Positions 14,707 to 23,770 of a stretch of 33,401 bases of DNA are shown here, piece after piece. The stretch covers positions 1-33,401 of IMG/VR virus record IMGVR_UViG_3300009009_000033. The stretch is one strand, 5' to 3'. The position numbers and the translations under genes are program-made. The stretch is from a virus. Below the pieces are notes generated by a model. The model saw only the letters and a program-made list of their open reading frames with translations. It was not told the origin of the DNA and did no database searches. Numbering within the stretch: the stretch's first letter is position 1; each line of letters begins with the position of its first letter.

Positions 14707-15128
14707 CAGCTGATAACCTCTCGCACTTGAGTTCCACCCAACGTGTTGTCCAGATAGTCCACGACTATCCGTGACGCCGTGCCGGACACCTCGACGGTGA
14801 CGGCAACAAGCCGGATGAGTTTTCGATTGATGTATCCGCGCAGCGCGACCCGAATCGCTGACTCGATTTGCCGCTGGTACGCCGCGGCAATCACAGGCGG
14901 GTAGTTCACACCAATCTCGGGCAGCACAATCGAGCTCCCGAGCTTCGAGCCCAACACGATCGCAACGCCCTGTTGGGTCGCGGTGGTGCGGTTGTTCGGT
15001 GAAAGATCGCCGTTGCGCGTGAGGGCACGGATTGGATTTGGATCCTGGTCCGCGAGCGGCGTCTCATAGGGGACGCCGTAGTTCCAGACACCCATTCCGA
15101 AGGGAGCAATCCCGTAGCCTCTTGCCAT
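14706..15128 (-). CDS. gp25/gpW-like baseplate protein (Mu gp46-like)
   Basis: This 140-residue protein fits the gp46/gp25 baseplate family: a short N-terminal region, then a block of hydrophobic helices and strands with SSIVLPEIGVNYPPVIAAAYQRQIESAIRVALRGY. A sheet with LIRLVAVTVEVSGTASRIVVDYLDN closes the protein. These proteins form the inner ring between the spike and the gp47-type wedge and nucleate sheath assembly. It is packed between gp45-like and gp47-like genes with overlapping stop and start codons. The assignment rests on size, profile and gene order more than on exact motif matches. Confidence 0.72.
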   Translation of the reverse strand: MARGYGIAPFGMGVWNYGVPYETPLADQDPNPIRALTRNGDLSPNNRTTATQQGVAIVLGSKLGSSIVLPEIGVNYPPVIAAAYQRQIESAIRVALRGYINRKLIRLVAVTVEVSGTASRIVVDYLDNTLGGTQVREVIS

Positions 15129-15673
15129 TATTCGCTGAACGTCTTCCCGCAGCCCACCGGCTGTGTCGCACCGGTCAGAGCCGCAACGATGGTTGCCTGC
15201 AGCCCGGCTCCGCCGTCTTGGGGCACCGGTACCGCGTTGGTGATCGCGTCGACGATGGCCTGAATTCGCGCCTCAACGAGCTCGGCAATCGCCAAGGCCT
15301 TGGCCCCACTAGGATCGCCCACCGTGAACTTGCTCGCGTTCGTGACTTGAACCTCGCCGCTTTCGCGCACGTAGATTCGAATAAGAGCAGGTCCGCTCGA
15401 GAAGAGCACCGAGTCACCGGGCTGCAAGGTTGCCAGTACCGCGGCGTTGCGTACGTCGCGCATGGCGACGACTTGCACGCTCGCCGGCGTCTCAGCGATA
15501 AGCGCTTGGCACGCGCTCGCGTCCGCGGGGAACGGGCGCGACCCCACACCGAGCGTCCCGAACACCGGTACTTGGTCGAAGACTTGGAATTCCTCGTCGT
15601 CGGAGTTGCCGGTTTGCACGGTCATCGCGCCTTCGGCAACTTCGCTGGCTCCGACGTCAACAATCGAGATCAT
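15128..15673 (-). CDS. gp45-like baseplate spike/puncturing protein
   Basis: This 181-residue protein matches the position and character of Mu gp45. An OB-like N-terminal half includes FQVFDQVPVFGTLGVGSRPFPADASACQAL, and a central strand pair includes VQVVAMRDVRNAAVLATLQPGDSVLFSSG. Next comes ALIRIYVRESGEVQVTNASKFTVGD, the repeating strand pattern expected of a trimeric beta-helical spike. The C-terminus is helical and ends CGKTFSE. It would form the membrane-piercing tip at the end of the tail tube. The start overlaps the gp44-like stop by four bases (ATGA). Confidence 0.75.
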   Translation of the reverse strand: MISIVDVGASEVAEGAMTVQTGNSDDEEFQVFDQVPVFGTLGVGSRPFPADASACQALIAETPASVQVVAMRDVRNAAVLATLQPGDSVLFSSGPALIRIYVRESGEVQVTNASKFTVGDPSGAKALAIAELVEARIQAIVDAITNAVPVPQDGGAGLQATIVAALTGATQPVGCGKTFSE

Positions 15674-16833
15674 AGTTTCACCGTCTGCGGTCGAACAAGG
15701 GTGAGACGCGTCGTCTCTTGGTCCCCAGAAAGCGAGAAGGATCGCTCGGCAAGGTAGAGGTTTTCGATCAGGCCCGCCGCCTCGTCGATGTAGTCAACGA
15801 TGGTGTCGGTCGCGAACGTCGCGCCGTTTTGAGCGTGGTCTGGCACCGTGCACCGAACAACCAACGTGTTTCGGAAGAACTCAACAAACTCCCGGTTCAG
15901 TCGGTTCTCCAATTCGAACCCGTCGTTCGTGTGGTGGTCGAGAATGAATAACGGATTGTAGACCCGCTGCGTTCCGCCCTGGAGCAAGCCGGGAGTCGGC
16001 GAACCCTTCGCGTTGTATTTGGCGTAGATCGCTCGGCCGCCAAGGATTGCGGCGATCTCGGCATTGGCGCGAATCTGTTCCTCGAGCGCCGCTTGGGCCT
16101 TGGCGCCCACGAGGCGCTCTCTTGGGTCACCGCTGCGAGAGAACCCCTGCACGTACGTCGGCACGCCCTGGTAGCCACGCGAAACAGTGCGCGAGAGCAA
16201 GTTGTTGCCCTGCGGATTTTCCAAGAACCGCTTCAGGTGGAAGGTAGGCTCCTGGTTGTACTCGGGCTTCGCGAGTGCCAGCTTTGAACCGGATACGCCC
16301 GGCTGAACGTAGTATCCGTACTTCGCAGCCAGTCGATTCACGAGGCTCCAAGCCTTGTCACCGGCATTTATCTTCTCGCGTGAAACCTTCTTGGTCGGCT
16401 TCGCGGCAGTGACCGAGGGCGCCGCAGAGCACTGAGCTTGGCGCAGCTCGTTATTGTCGCTCAGTACCTCGGTGAAACCAAAGGGAGCAACCTGGCGTTT
16501 GAGCGCTTCAAGCAGCGCCGTGTTGTACGGGATTGGGTTTCCTGGATCGAGTGTGCCGTCGAGGCGATAGGTATGGTCGAGCCCTCGGATTTGGATCGTG
16601 TCGTCTTCTTCGATCTCTTGGTCGAGAATGACTCCGGAGAGGACCAGGTCCTCGTCCTGGTAGATGTTCACCGGCGTGAGAGGGTTGGTCAGCTCGCGCA
16701 GCCCTACCGTGTCCCGAACGTCCGCCAGGTGAAACGTGAAGCGGTGCGGCGGCAGGAAGAACGACGCGTCAATGTCGTACGAGAGGAACCGCGTCAAGCG
16801 CCGCCCCTGCTCGGGAAATTCCAACGCGATCAT
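15670..16833 (-). CDS. Baseplate hub protein (Mu gp44/gpP, gpD-like)
   Basis: This 387-residue protein has the profile of the gp44/gpD/gp27 baseplate-hub family, which forms a trimeric ring capping the tube and joins the spike. It starts with a beta-barrel (ASFFLPPHRFTFHLADVRD, TPVNIYQDEDLVLSGVILDQEIEEDDTIQIRGLDH). It continues through YNTALLEALKRQVAPFGFTE and the KPTKKVSREKINAGDKAWSLVNRLAAKYGYYVQPGVSG segment typical of gpP-like proteins. The C-terminal barrel contains FRNTLVVRCTVPDHAQNGATFATDTIVDYIDE. It sits between gpN-like and gp45-like genes, as in Mu. Overlaps are four bases at both ends. Confidence 0.85.
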   Translation of the reverse strand: MIALEFPEQGRRLTRFLSYDIDASFFLPPHRFTFHLADVRDTVGLRELTNPLTPVNIYQDEDLVLSGVILDQEIEEDDTIQIRGLDHTYRLDGTLDPGNPIPYNTALLEALKRQVAPFGFTEVLSDNNELRQAQCSAAPSVTAAKPTKKVSREKINAGDKAWSLVNRLAAKYGYYVQPGVSGSKLALAKPEYNQEPTFHLKRFLENPQGNNLLSRTVSRGYQGVPTYVQGFSRSGDPRERLVGAKAQAALEEQIRANAEIAAILGGRAIYAKYNAKGSPTPGLLQGGTQRVYNPLFILDHHTNDGFELENRLNREFVEFFRNTLVVRCTVPDHAQNGATFATDTIVDYIDEAAGLIENLYLAERSFSLSGDQETTRLTLVRPQTVKL

Positions 16834-17786
16834 GCCGGCACTTCGTAGAACACCGTCGAGCCCGCCTTTGCCATGGTTTCCCCGACCAAGTTGGGGTTGC
16901 GGTCGAGCAATTCGTCCTGGGGGATGCCAAGATCGGCAGCGAGCATTGGAAGCGCGGTGTCGACCAAGATGGCGCGTGCGCGGATTTTCTTCCGTGAGCC
17001 CGTAACCGCACTCGTCATGTCGCGCGCGGAACGCGCCAGGCGCTTTGCCGACGCAATCACTGGCCAGTTTCTAATGTCTCCCAACGTCTCGATTTCGGTG
17101 CGCGTGGAGTCGATCTTGTTCGCGAAGCGGTCCATAGTGGCCGCCACCTTGTTGATCTTTTGGTTCGCCTTCGAAGCGAACACGTAGGGGGCGTTCAGGA
17201 TGTCCAACGGCGACTCTTCACCGGCAAGGTTCAACTGACCAGGGAAGATGGCAGCGTATTGGCGCTCGTATTCCTCCGCAGCGACCTTCGCAGCGTTGAT
17301 GGTGAGCGGCGTCGGTTCGCTTTCCGCGTCGAGCTCGGTGTCCTTGACGAAAGAGATTTGTACCGGCACGCCGCCACGGTTCTGCGACGTAATGGTGTAA
17401 CCAATCTGCACGCAGTAGGCGTCGCGCGCGCCGTGCACTGGGTCCACGAGCTCGCCCGGAGTTTCCTCGTCGAACAGCTCGAGCAGCCGCGGAAAGATAT
17501 CCGTGAACGCATTCGCCCAACGCTGGTTGAACATGTTCTGAAACAACGGGATCGTGTAGGTGATCGCGTCGCTGTCTGAGCCCATGTTGCGAATGAGTTG
17601 CCCGCTCAAGTAGCTAACCGAGTGACGGGTGAGACGCTTAACCTTCTCGTAGCTGATCTCACTGCACGGCAGTTCCAAACCCTTCCAGCTTAGGGTGAAC
17701 AGCGTTTTCAGGACGTCGACGCCCCCTTGACGAGTCGAGCTCGTTCCAGGGCCGCCGATCGGTCCAATTGCTACGGGGGGAATCAT
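16830..17786 (-). CDS. DNA-circularisation-type tail protein (Mu gpN-like) with LysM-like end
   Basis: This 318-residue protein resembles the N-terminal DNA-circulation family of Mu gpN, a tail/baseplate component. The N-terminal part reads LFTLSWKGLELPCSEISYEKVKRLTRHSVSYLSGQLIRNMGSDSDAITYTIPLF, the strand-rich domain that starts these proteins. A long helical middle (residues 170-250) follows, with AAKVAAEEYERQYAAIF and NQKINKVAATMDRFANKIDS. The C-terminal ~50 residues (LPMLAADLGIPQDELLDRNPNL then AGSTVFYEVPA) look like a LysM-type module, as in many tail proteins that grip peptidoglycan or the hub. It lies between the tape measure and the hub gene. Confidence 0.8.
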   Translation of the reverse strand: MIPPVAIGPIGGPGTSSTRQGGVDVLKTLFTLSWKGLELPCSEISYEKVKRLTRHSVSYLSGQLIRNMGSDSDAITYTIPLFQNMFNQRWANAFTDIFPRLLELFDEETPGELVDPVHGARDAYCVQIGYTITSQNRGGVPVQISFVKDTELDAESEPTPLTINAAKVAAEEYERQYAAIFPGQLNLAGEESPLDILNAPYVFASKANQKINKVAATMDRFANKIDSTRTEIETLGDIRNWPVIASAKRLARSARDMTSAVTGSRKKIRARAILVDTALPMLAADLGIPQDELLDRNPNLVGETMAKAGSTVFYEVPA

Positions 17787-20545
17787 TTGAATGTGCGGTT
17801 CGGCTGAAAGCCATCACGGGCGGCGCGCGCGGCCGAGCGGAGATCCTCCGCCGACTTGCGATGAGCTTCTGCCGCTTCTTTGAGGAGGGGAGCGATTTCG
17901 ACCAGCTTTGCGAGAGCGTCAACACTGTCACCGTTCGCCGACGTCTCGGTGGCTTCAAGCGGTAGGCCACCAGCACGGCGGGTGTCCCGAAGGCGCATCG
18001 CGTCGTGCTCTAGGTTACCCGTGAAGGCGTCTGGAATTTCCTTCGGCGGGTTGTTGCTGCGCATTTCCGGGACAAGGTCCTGGATGCTCAACGGTCGCGC
18101 CGCTTCAATCAGTCGGTCTGCAACCTCGGTGTCGCCGTAGTTCTCGCGAATCTGCTTCTCGATAACCGGGTCGACAGGTTGCTCGTCATACTTGAGCGAA
18201 GCCGGATCGATGCCCATGCTCCACGCTTCCTCATCAGATAGTCGCTGCTTTTGGATGCGGTGCGGACGAAAGGCTTTGCTTGCCTCCTCGGCGCCATCAA
18301 TGCCGCGAACAATCTTTTCCCTGTCAACCTCGTCTAGAGGATCCATCCCAAGCAGTGACTGAGTTTGATCGATGACAGAACCACCAACGTACGCCTTCAC
18401 GAAGCGCTTGGTTTCTGGACTGTACATTTCCGGCACGCTGTTTTGGATCTCGTCCTTTACCGTCGCGAGCTTCTTTCGAGTCTGAGGAGTGTCCCCTTCC
18501 TCCTGAAGGTAGCGTCGAGCAAAGTCACCGAGCTTGACGTCCGACTCGGTCTCCGTGTTTCGGCGACCTTCGTCCGCCGCCTTATTTGCAAAAGCTAGCG
18601 CCAACCCGAAAGCCGCAAGCGCGATTGCGAGCGGTCCCAGGGCTGCGCTGACGCTCCCCATTGACGTAGATGCGGTGACCACATTGCTCACGAGTCCGCC
18701 TACGGCATTGCTTATTGCGTTGATGGCGACCGCCTTGACGATTCCAGCAGACACCAAAGACAGCGCTGCCTGTACCGGGTTTTCGGCTGCCCATTGAGCA
18801 AAGCTCGCGCCAAGCATCCCCAATTTAGCCAAGGCATCAATTATGGCCGGCGCTGCCTGGACGAACTTGTCCGTCAGATCCACAACGGTGGGAATCAATT
18901 CTCGAAACTCTGGAATTGCCTCCTGAAGGACGGGTAGTAGCTTCTTGCCGAATTCGGTTCGAAGGTCCTCGACGAGCCGGTCTAATCCGTCACCTGTCGC
19001 GCCTTGCGCTCGTGCGTAGTCAGTATCGAGCATTCCGTTCGCGGCGCGGGTGTCAACGCGACGGGTTATCTCTGCGCGAACCGCTGTCATGGCGGCCGTT
19101 CGCTTTTCCTTGTCCGTGCCCTTGGTCGCTTGAACCGTGTCGTTGTAGACGCTGTTCAAGGACGCGATGGCGCGCATGCCGCGAATGTCGAGGATCTTGA
19201 GCAGCTTGCCCGTGTTGCCGCCAACCGAATCGATCAGCTGGGGGGCGAGCTCCTCCAAATCCTTGACGCCGCTACGTTGATCGCCGGCCTTGTTGTAGAT
19301 GCTGAAGCGCTGTCCGAACTTGCCTTTCTCGAGGTCAGCGTTTTTCACCTGCAACTGGTTGAAGAAGTTTTCCACCGAGGTCGCGGCCTCCTCCGAACCT
19401 GGCGTGCTCTGGCGCGCGATCTGAGCAAGGCCACCAAGCTGTGAAAGGCCGCGTGTGCCGGACCAGCCAAAGTTGCGCGCCGCTGCTCCGATGCGCGGAA
19501 ACTGTTCGGCCATGTCCTTCAGTTCGAAGGCGCCTTCTTTCCCTTGTTGTACCAAGCCAGCAAAGGCTTGCTTCATGTCCTCGACGGACTTGATGTCAAA
19601 CTTCGCCGAAAGGTCTGCCGCAGCGTCAGCGATGTCCCCGATCTCCGAGTCGGTGGCGCGCGCAATCTTCGCGAAGTTCTCCCAGTTGCGCATCGCGGTG
19701 TCGATGTCACCGGTCTTGCTGACGAATTGGGCGACACCACCGATCGCCTCGCTTTGGGAGAAACCAGTCTCACGGGCGATCGCACTCGAGCGAGACATGA
19801 GCTGGTCTTTGGTGACCGCTCCGTCCGTCGAGTTTACGAGTGCAATCGCCTTCTTTTCGGCGTCAATGCCCGCGCGCACGCTATCGTAGATCCCAGCGGA
19901 GCCGCCAAGAGCGAGCCCCCCAGCGATCACGCCGGCCGCCATTCGCCCTGCTCCTGCGGCAAGTCCAAACGGAGCGTTCAGCCCGTGACGAACGATACCC
20001 GTTGCACGGCGAGACACAGCCGTGCGCTCGCGGGCTTCAGCGCGCGCCGCGGCCTTCGCCTCTTGTGCGATCCGCTTTTCGCCAGCCAAACGCTCGCGCT
20101 CAACTTCGCGTGCAGCCTTCTTGCCCTCTCGCTCCGCTTCCCGGGCGACTTTGCGTTCTATCGCAAGGCGCGTTCGGTCTTCTTTCGAAACGCGTTGCAG
20201 GCTCGACCGCTCCTCTCGGACAGCCTGTTGCTGAGCGAACTTTTCGCGAGACAGAGCTAGCTTGTTGTCCACGCGCAAGCGGTCGCGTTCTTCAAACGTG
20301 AGCTGTTGCTGAGCAGCCTTTTCGCGCAGCAACGTGAGCTTACTGTCAAGCTTGACCTGCTCGCGTTCCCGAAACTGCTCGAGGCGCCGAACGCCAGACT
20401 CTTCGTCACCGTCGGGAGTGCCGCGACGTCGCTGCGTCGCGCGCTCCTGGGCCGCCTTCAGCTTGTCGGAAAAGCCACCGATGGCGGCCTCCACAGATTC
20501 GGCGTTGGCGACCGTGAAGTCGACGGTGATGGTTTTCGTGGACAT
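17783..20545 (-). CDS. Tail tape measure protein
   Basis: This 920-residue protein is a typical tape measure. A charged N-terminal coiled coil (residues about 30-180; runs such as REREQVKLDSKLTLLREKAAQQQ) is followed by a hydrophobic patch (GLAAGAGRMAAGVIAGGLALGGSAGIYDS). The TP901-like core reads VNSTDGAVTKDQLMSRSSAIARETGFSQSEAIGG and AKFDIKSVEDMKQAFAGLVQQGKEGAFELKDMA. A second hydrophobic region (AALGPLAIALAAFGLALAFANKA) and a helical C-terminus complete it. At roughly 1.5 angstrom per residue it would set a tail of about 140 nm. The length, the internal hydrophobic segments and the position directly after the chaperone all agree. ATGA joins it to the gpN-like gene. Confidence 0.93.
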   Translation of the reverse strand: MSTKTITVDFTVANAESVEAAIGGFSDKLKAAQERATQRRRGTPDGDEESGVRRLEQFREREQVKLDSKLTLLREKAAQQQLTFEERDRLRVDNKLALSREKFAQQQAVREERSSLQRVSKEDRTRLAIERKVAREAEREGKKAAREVERERLAGEKRIAQEAKAAARAEARERTAVSRRATGIVRHGLNAPFGLAAGAGRMAAGVIAGGLALGGSAGIYDSVRAGIDAEKKAIALVNSTDGAVTKDQLMSRSSAIARETGFSQSEAIGGVAQFVSKTGDIDTAMRNWENFAKIARATDSEIGDIADAAADLSAKFDIKSVEDMKQAFAGLVQQGKEGAFELKDMAEQFPRIGAAARNFGWSGTRGLSQLGGLAQIARQSTPGSEEAATSVENFFNQLQVKNADLEKGKFGQRFSIYNKAGDQRSGVKDLEELAPQLIDSVGGNTGKLLKILDIRGMRAIASLNSVYNDTVQATKGTDKEKRTAAMTAVRAEITRRVDTRAANGMLDTDYARAQGATGDGLDRLVEDLRTEFGKKLLPVLQEAIPEFRELIPTVVDLTDKFVQAAPAIIDALAKLGMLGASFAQWAAENPVQAALSLVSAGIVKAVAINAISNAVGGLVSNVVTASTSMGSVSAALGPLAIALAAFGLALAFANKAADEGRRNTETESDVKLGDFARRYLQEEGDTPQTRKKLATVKDEIQNSVPEMYSPETKRFVKAYVGGSVIDQTQSLLGMDPLDEVDREKIVRGIDGAEEASKAFRPHRIQKQRLSDEEAWSMGIDPASLKYDEQPVDPVIEKQIRENYGDTEVADRLIEAARPLSIQDLVPEMRSNNPPKEIPDAFTGNLEHDAMRLRDTRRAGGLPLEATETSANGDSVDALAKLVEIAPLLKEAAEAHRKSAEDLRSAARAARDGFQPNRTFK

Positions 20546-20548
20546 GCG

Positions 20549-21373
20549 TTAGTGCTTGTTCAACTGGCTCAGCAATTCGTTCGTGCGGGCCCGTTGGTCA
20601 GCGTCGACGTCTAGGTCTTGGCGTGGGAACTCGTTGCGTGAAGCTTGCAGGTGCAGACTTTCGCCCGCGCTCTGCGGCGTCTCGGATAGCTCCGACGCAA
20701 GCTCGGTAGATGACGTAGTGGACAATCCCGAGATCGCCGCTTTCAACCCCGAAATATCGCGCCAGTCCGAGGGCTGGGAAGAACGCAAAAGTTGGATCTC
20801 CATTGCCATCATGTGCATGAGTCTCGCCAACCGATGCGACGGCAACTGCGCTAAAAAACTAGCGTCCGCCTCCCGCTGCATCGCCTGGATCCAAACGTCG
20901 AGATCCTCTCGCGTTCGGATCGCACCGTCGTCGGGAATCGCAAACTCGGTCTTCACCAAGAGGTACTGCTCGAAGAGCATGATCACTTGGTCGTCGGTCA
21001 ACGAAAGCACCTCGTCGACGCTCTGGAAGATGCGGCGGTAAAACGTCTTCCCGTTGCTCACCTTCGTGAGCTCGGTTTCGACGCATGCCACCTCAAGCAA
21101 GTGCGCAATGAGCTGGCTCTGATATGTCTCCTCCGTCGGATCGACCTTCAGCTCTCGGAAGTGCTTTGACGCATCGACCTTGGCTTGCTGAATGTCGCGC
21201 ATGGGGAGAACGAGGAACCGGATCGGAATGATCTCGTTTCCCCATCGCGTCGGAAGCACCTTTGAAGGGAGCCCACCGGAGATGAGAGCGGCGAATACCG
21301 AGCTCGTCTCTACCTTTTCAGGCTTGGGTGCCGCGTCCATCTTGGCCACGGCGCGTTTCAGTTTCCCGTTCAT
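20549..21373 (-). CDS. Tail assembly chaperone-like protein
   Basis: This 274-residue protein lies between the tube and tape-measure genes, the invariant place of tail assembly chaperones (Mu gp41, lambda G/GT). These hold the tape measure while the tube polymerises. The sequence is mainly helical with a middle segment YRRIFQSVDEVLSLTDDQVIMLFEQYLLVKTEF and a hydrophilic, low-complexity C-terminus (SSTELASELSETPQSAGESLHLQASR). I see one continuous frame and no clear programmed frameshift in the shape expected for a G/GT pair. The start overlaps the tube stop (ATGA). The assignment rests on position plus length. Confidence 0.7.
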   Translation of the reverse strand: MNGKLKRAVAKMDAAPKPEKVETSSVFAALISGGLPSKVLPTRWGNEIIPIRFLVLPMRDIQQAKVDASKHFRELKVDPTEETYQSQLIAHLLEVACVETELTKVSNGKTFYRRIFQSVDEVLSLTDDQVIMLFEQYLLVKTEFAIPDDGAIRTREDLDVWIQAMQREADASFLAQLPSHRLARLMHMMAMEIQLLRSSQPSDWRDISGLKAAISGLSTTSSTELASELSETPQSAGESLHLQASRNEFPRQDLDVDADQRARTNELLSQLNKH

Positions 21374-21756
21374 TCGAGTGCGTTGCTCTGACCGATGAAC
21401 GTGAAATCCACCTTGGTCGTATCGTTGATGGATCCGGCGACTTTGGCGTTCTGGAAGTAGCCTTCGCCAATATACGTCTGCGCACCGATCGGAAACTGGG
21501 CCTCGTGAATCCCACCGCTCTGCGAAGCCGCGGAGACGAAATCGAAGTCAGCCTGCCCGCCGAGCGGCACGTAACACGAACCCGTGATGGTCGTGGCACC
21601 CGCGCCGACGGAGAACCCGCTGAAGCCTTGCTCGATATCGTCGACTCGGATCTTGCCTGACTCGTTCGAAAGCTCGACGTTCTGCAGGCGGCCAATCTTG
21701 GCCCCGTCGATGAACAAGAAGAGCTTGGTTGTCTGCTCTAATGGTCTGTCTGCCAT
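21370..21756 (-). CDS. Tail tube protein (Mu gpM-like)
   Basis: This 128-residue protein is a beta-barrel tube subunit by sequence profile: TTKLFLFIDGAKIGRLQNVELSNESGKIRVDDIE, ATTITGSCYVPLGGQADFDFVSAASQSGG, YFQNAKVAGSINDTTKVDFTFIGQSNAL. The length is typical of contractile tube proteins, which stack as hexamers inside the sheath. It directly follows the sheath gene in transcription order, as expected of tube/sheath pairs, and overlaps the chaperone start by four bases. Confidence 0.85.
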   Translation of the reverse strand: MADRPLEQTTKLFLFIDGAKIGRLQNVELSNESGKIRVDDIEQGFSGFSVGAGATTITGSCYVPLGGQADFDFVSAASQSGGIHEAQFPIGAQTYIGEGYFQNAKVAGSINDTTKVDFTFIGQSNALE

Positions 21757-21785
21757 TGTTGTAGTCCCTTCTGATTAACCGCGTC

Positions 21786-23321
21786 TTAGGCCGCGGACGT
21801 TTCGTTGATCTCGACGCCGAACTGAGAAGCCAGGTTCACGATGTCGAGGTTCATCGTGCATTCGATGCGCGACGCGTTCTGATCGCTGATGGTTACGTTC
21901 ACGCTCTCCTTGGCGAGGTCGACGTCCTTCAGGCAGCCCGCGCACTGGTTCAGGAGGCTGTAGACCGTCGGCGCAAACTGCGACTCGGTGAGCACCTTCG
22001 CATCCACACGCTGCGTGAAGTCCACAGAACCGTCGTCGTTGCGCTTGTCAGGGCGAAGGAAGAAGCCGCCGTAGGTAACAGCGATCTTCGTTACCAGTCG
22101 ATCCGCGATGTGATGCACTGCACTGATGCGGTGCACGTCGGCCGCGCGCTGGTCGTCGACTGTACCGCTTGCATCCTTGCTGCGGGTGGTGACGAACTTC
22201 ACGAGGTAGGCCCCAACGTCATCCGTTGCGATCGGCGAGACACCGTCCAGCAGCGCCGCATTCAGATCATCGGTGTCGGGGCGGTCGGCACCATTGAACA
22301 CGGGGAGCAGCTCGGGAGAGCGAGCTCCGATCATGTTCGCCATGTTGAACTTCTCTGCGCCTTCGCGACGCTGACGCGTTGCCGTGGCCCAACCGACGAG
22401 CTCAGCTGTGTCGTGCTCGCTGTTCGCTTGCGCCACAATGCTGAGCAGCTCGCTGTTCGGCGTGAGAGCGAGGGTCTGAGCCGACGAAAGCGATCCGGTG
22501 TATCCCAGAATGCTCACGCAGCGCTTGCCTACACCCGCGGTGTTTTTGAACGAGATGTGCGCGTAGACCGCGGCGATAATGGCCGCCGACGTCGCGCACG
22601 GTGCAACGTAGTAGATCCCGTATTGTTCGAGGATGACCAATGCGGCCGTGAGGGCAACGGCCTCCGTGGTTGCGCCGTCGACACCGGGGGTGCCCGTGCC
22701 CATACCAAGGGCAGCACCCGCAGTGGCCGTCGTTACACCAGAGCCGCTCGAGGCGCTCGCGCGGTACCGAACGACGCCAAGCGTCGCGGTACCCGTCGAA
22801 AGCCCCGTGTGCTTATGCGTGAACGTCACGACGCCGGCCGCGTTGCTTGCGATGACCGGTAAGTGGGAACGGCCGTTGACCGCCTCCACGAGCTTACCCG
22901 CGATGACCGTCGGGGTGTCGCCCTTGGCAATACCAACGGTGACGAGCTCACCCGCAAGCGTGCATTCGATGGTTCCGCTTCCCGTTGCCGTGCCGGTGAT
23001 CGTGATCGTGCCAGTCGCAGCGGTTCCGGCGCCGTCCGCATAGGGCAAAGCCCACACGACGCCACCCTTGTGGATCCGGAAGTGCTTTCGAAGCGAACGG
23101 TGCAAGTCCGAGCCTTTGCCGAAGAACTTGGCAGCGTCCGACTCGCCCTTGACGCGAGTCATCGTGAGCGGAGCCACGGAGCCGGAAGTCAGCTTCTTGC
23201 CGACGTACACAGCTGCGCGCGAAGGGGCGGGGGCCGAGGATTGACCAGCCGCCCAGTTAATTTGCAACCCGATTCCGGGGACAACCCGATCCTGCGGGAA
23301 TCCGTCTAGAGCTAGTGCCAT
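21786..23321 (-). CDS. Contractile tail sheath protein (Mu gpL-like)
   Basis: This 511-residue protein is the Mu gpL type of sheath subunit. The N-terminal core has SRAAVYVGKKLTSGSVAPLTMTRVKGESDAAKFFGKGSDLHRSLRKHFR, where the FGKGSxLH signature is typical of these sheaths. The central part carries beta insertions rich in Gly/Thr/Ala (GTAATGTITITGTATGSG). The C-terminal region (IADRLVTKIAVTYGGFFLRPDK) includes the handshake strands, followed by the last block ALNQC-like SLLNQCAGCLKDVDLAKESVNVTISDQNASRIECTMNLDIVNLASQF. It drives tail contraction around the tube. It shows that the phage is myovirus-like, unlike the short-tailed Mx8. Confidence 0.92.
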   Translation of the reverse strand: MALALDGFPQDRVVPGIGLQINWAAGQSSAPAPSRAAVYVGKKLTSGSVAPLTMTRVKGESDAAKFFGKGSDLHRSLRKHFRIHKGGVVWALPYADGAGTAATGTITITGTATGSGTIECTLAGELVTVGIAKGDTPTVIAGKLVEAVNGRSHLPVIASNAAGVVTFTHKHTGLSTGTATLGVVRYRASASSGSGVTTATAGAALGMGTGTPGVDGATTEAVALTAALVILEQYGIYYVAPCATSAAIIAAVYAHISFKNTAGVGKRCVSILGYTGSLSSAQTLALTPNSELLSIVAQANSEHDTAELVGWATATRQRREGAEKFNMANMIGARSPELLPVFNGADRPDTDDLNAALLDGVSPIATDDVGAYLVKFVTTRSKDASGTVDDQRAADVHRISAVHHIADRLVTKIAVTYGGFFLRPDKRNDDGSVDFTQRVDAKVLTESQFAPTVYSLLNQCAGCLKDVDLAKESVNVTISDQNASRIECTMNLDIVNLASQFGVEINETSAA

Positions 23322-23350
23322 TTATGCGCTCTCCTGTTTGGAGGTGGTGG

Positions 23351-23770
23351 TTACTTGATCTCCGGCGCTTCCAATGCGGGCGCCGTTTTGGTTTTGGTGA
23401 GACGATTGGAAGACTTGAGCTCGACGCCCACTGTGTCCGCCGTCGCCTTGTCGGCGGGAGGCGCTTCGGGCTTGGCATCGCCATTGCTTGCAGCATCGCG
23501 TTTGGACTCGTCGGAAGCAGGCAGCTCGACTCCTGCTGCGTCGGCAGTCGCCTCGTCTGCGGGGAGCAGCTCGCCGCGCTGAAGCAATTTCAGGACTCTT
23601 TGCCCTGGGCGCCCTTCCGCCTCGAACTCCGTTGGCTCTTCCTTCAGCGGATAGGTGCCGGTTTCCGGATCGTAACGGCGTCCGATGTAACCCGCGGGGT
23701 TTCCGACGAACCTAACGTGATTGGGGTCGCTGACGTGGCAATCTGGATTCGAGAAAACGGTGAGTTTCAT
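23351..23770 (-). CDS. DUF2635-like (Mu gp38-type) protein with internal repeat
   Basis: This 139-residue protein precedes the sheath, where Mu has gp38 (DUF2635). The N-terminal part KLTVFSNPDCHVSDPNHVRFVGNPAGYIGRRYDPETGTYPL has the DP-x-G-V profile of that family. The C-terminal half is different: low complexity with an internal duplication, PADEATADAAGVELPASDESK against PADKATADTVGVELKSSN. The last residues are basic then acidic (KTKTAPALEAPEIK). The role is unknown; the position suggests an assembly factor for sheath or terminator. It overlaps the gp10-like gene by four bases. Confidence 0.6.
   Translation of the reverse strand: MKLTVFSNPDCHVSDPNHVRFVGNPAGYIGRRYDPETGTYPLKEEPTEFEAEGRPGQRVLKLLQRGELLPADEATADAAGVELPASDESKRDAASNGDAKPEAPPADKATADTVGVELKSSNRLTKTKTAPALEAPEIK

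Noticed and set aside
20549-21373. Programmed frameshift in the tail chaperone, as in lambda G/GT
   Set aside because: A single continuous frame explains the gene, and I could not find a convincing slippery site with an overlapping second frame.
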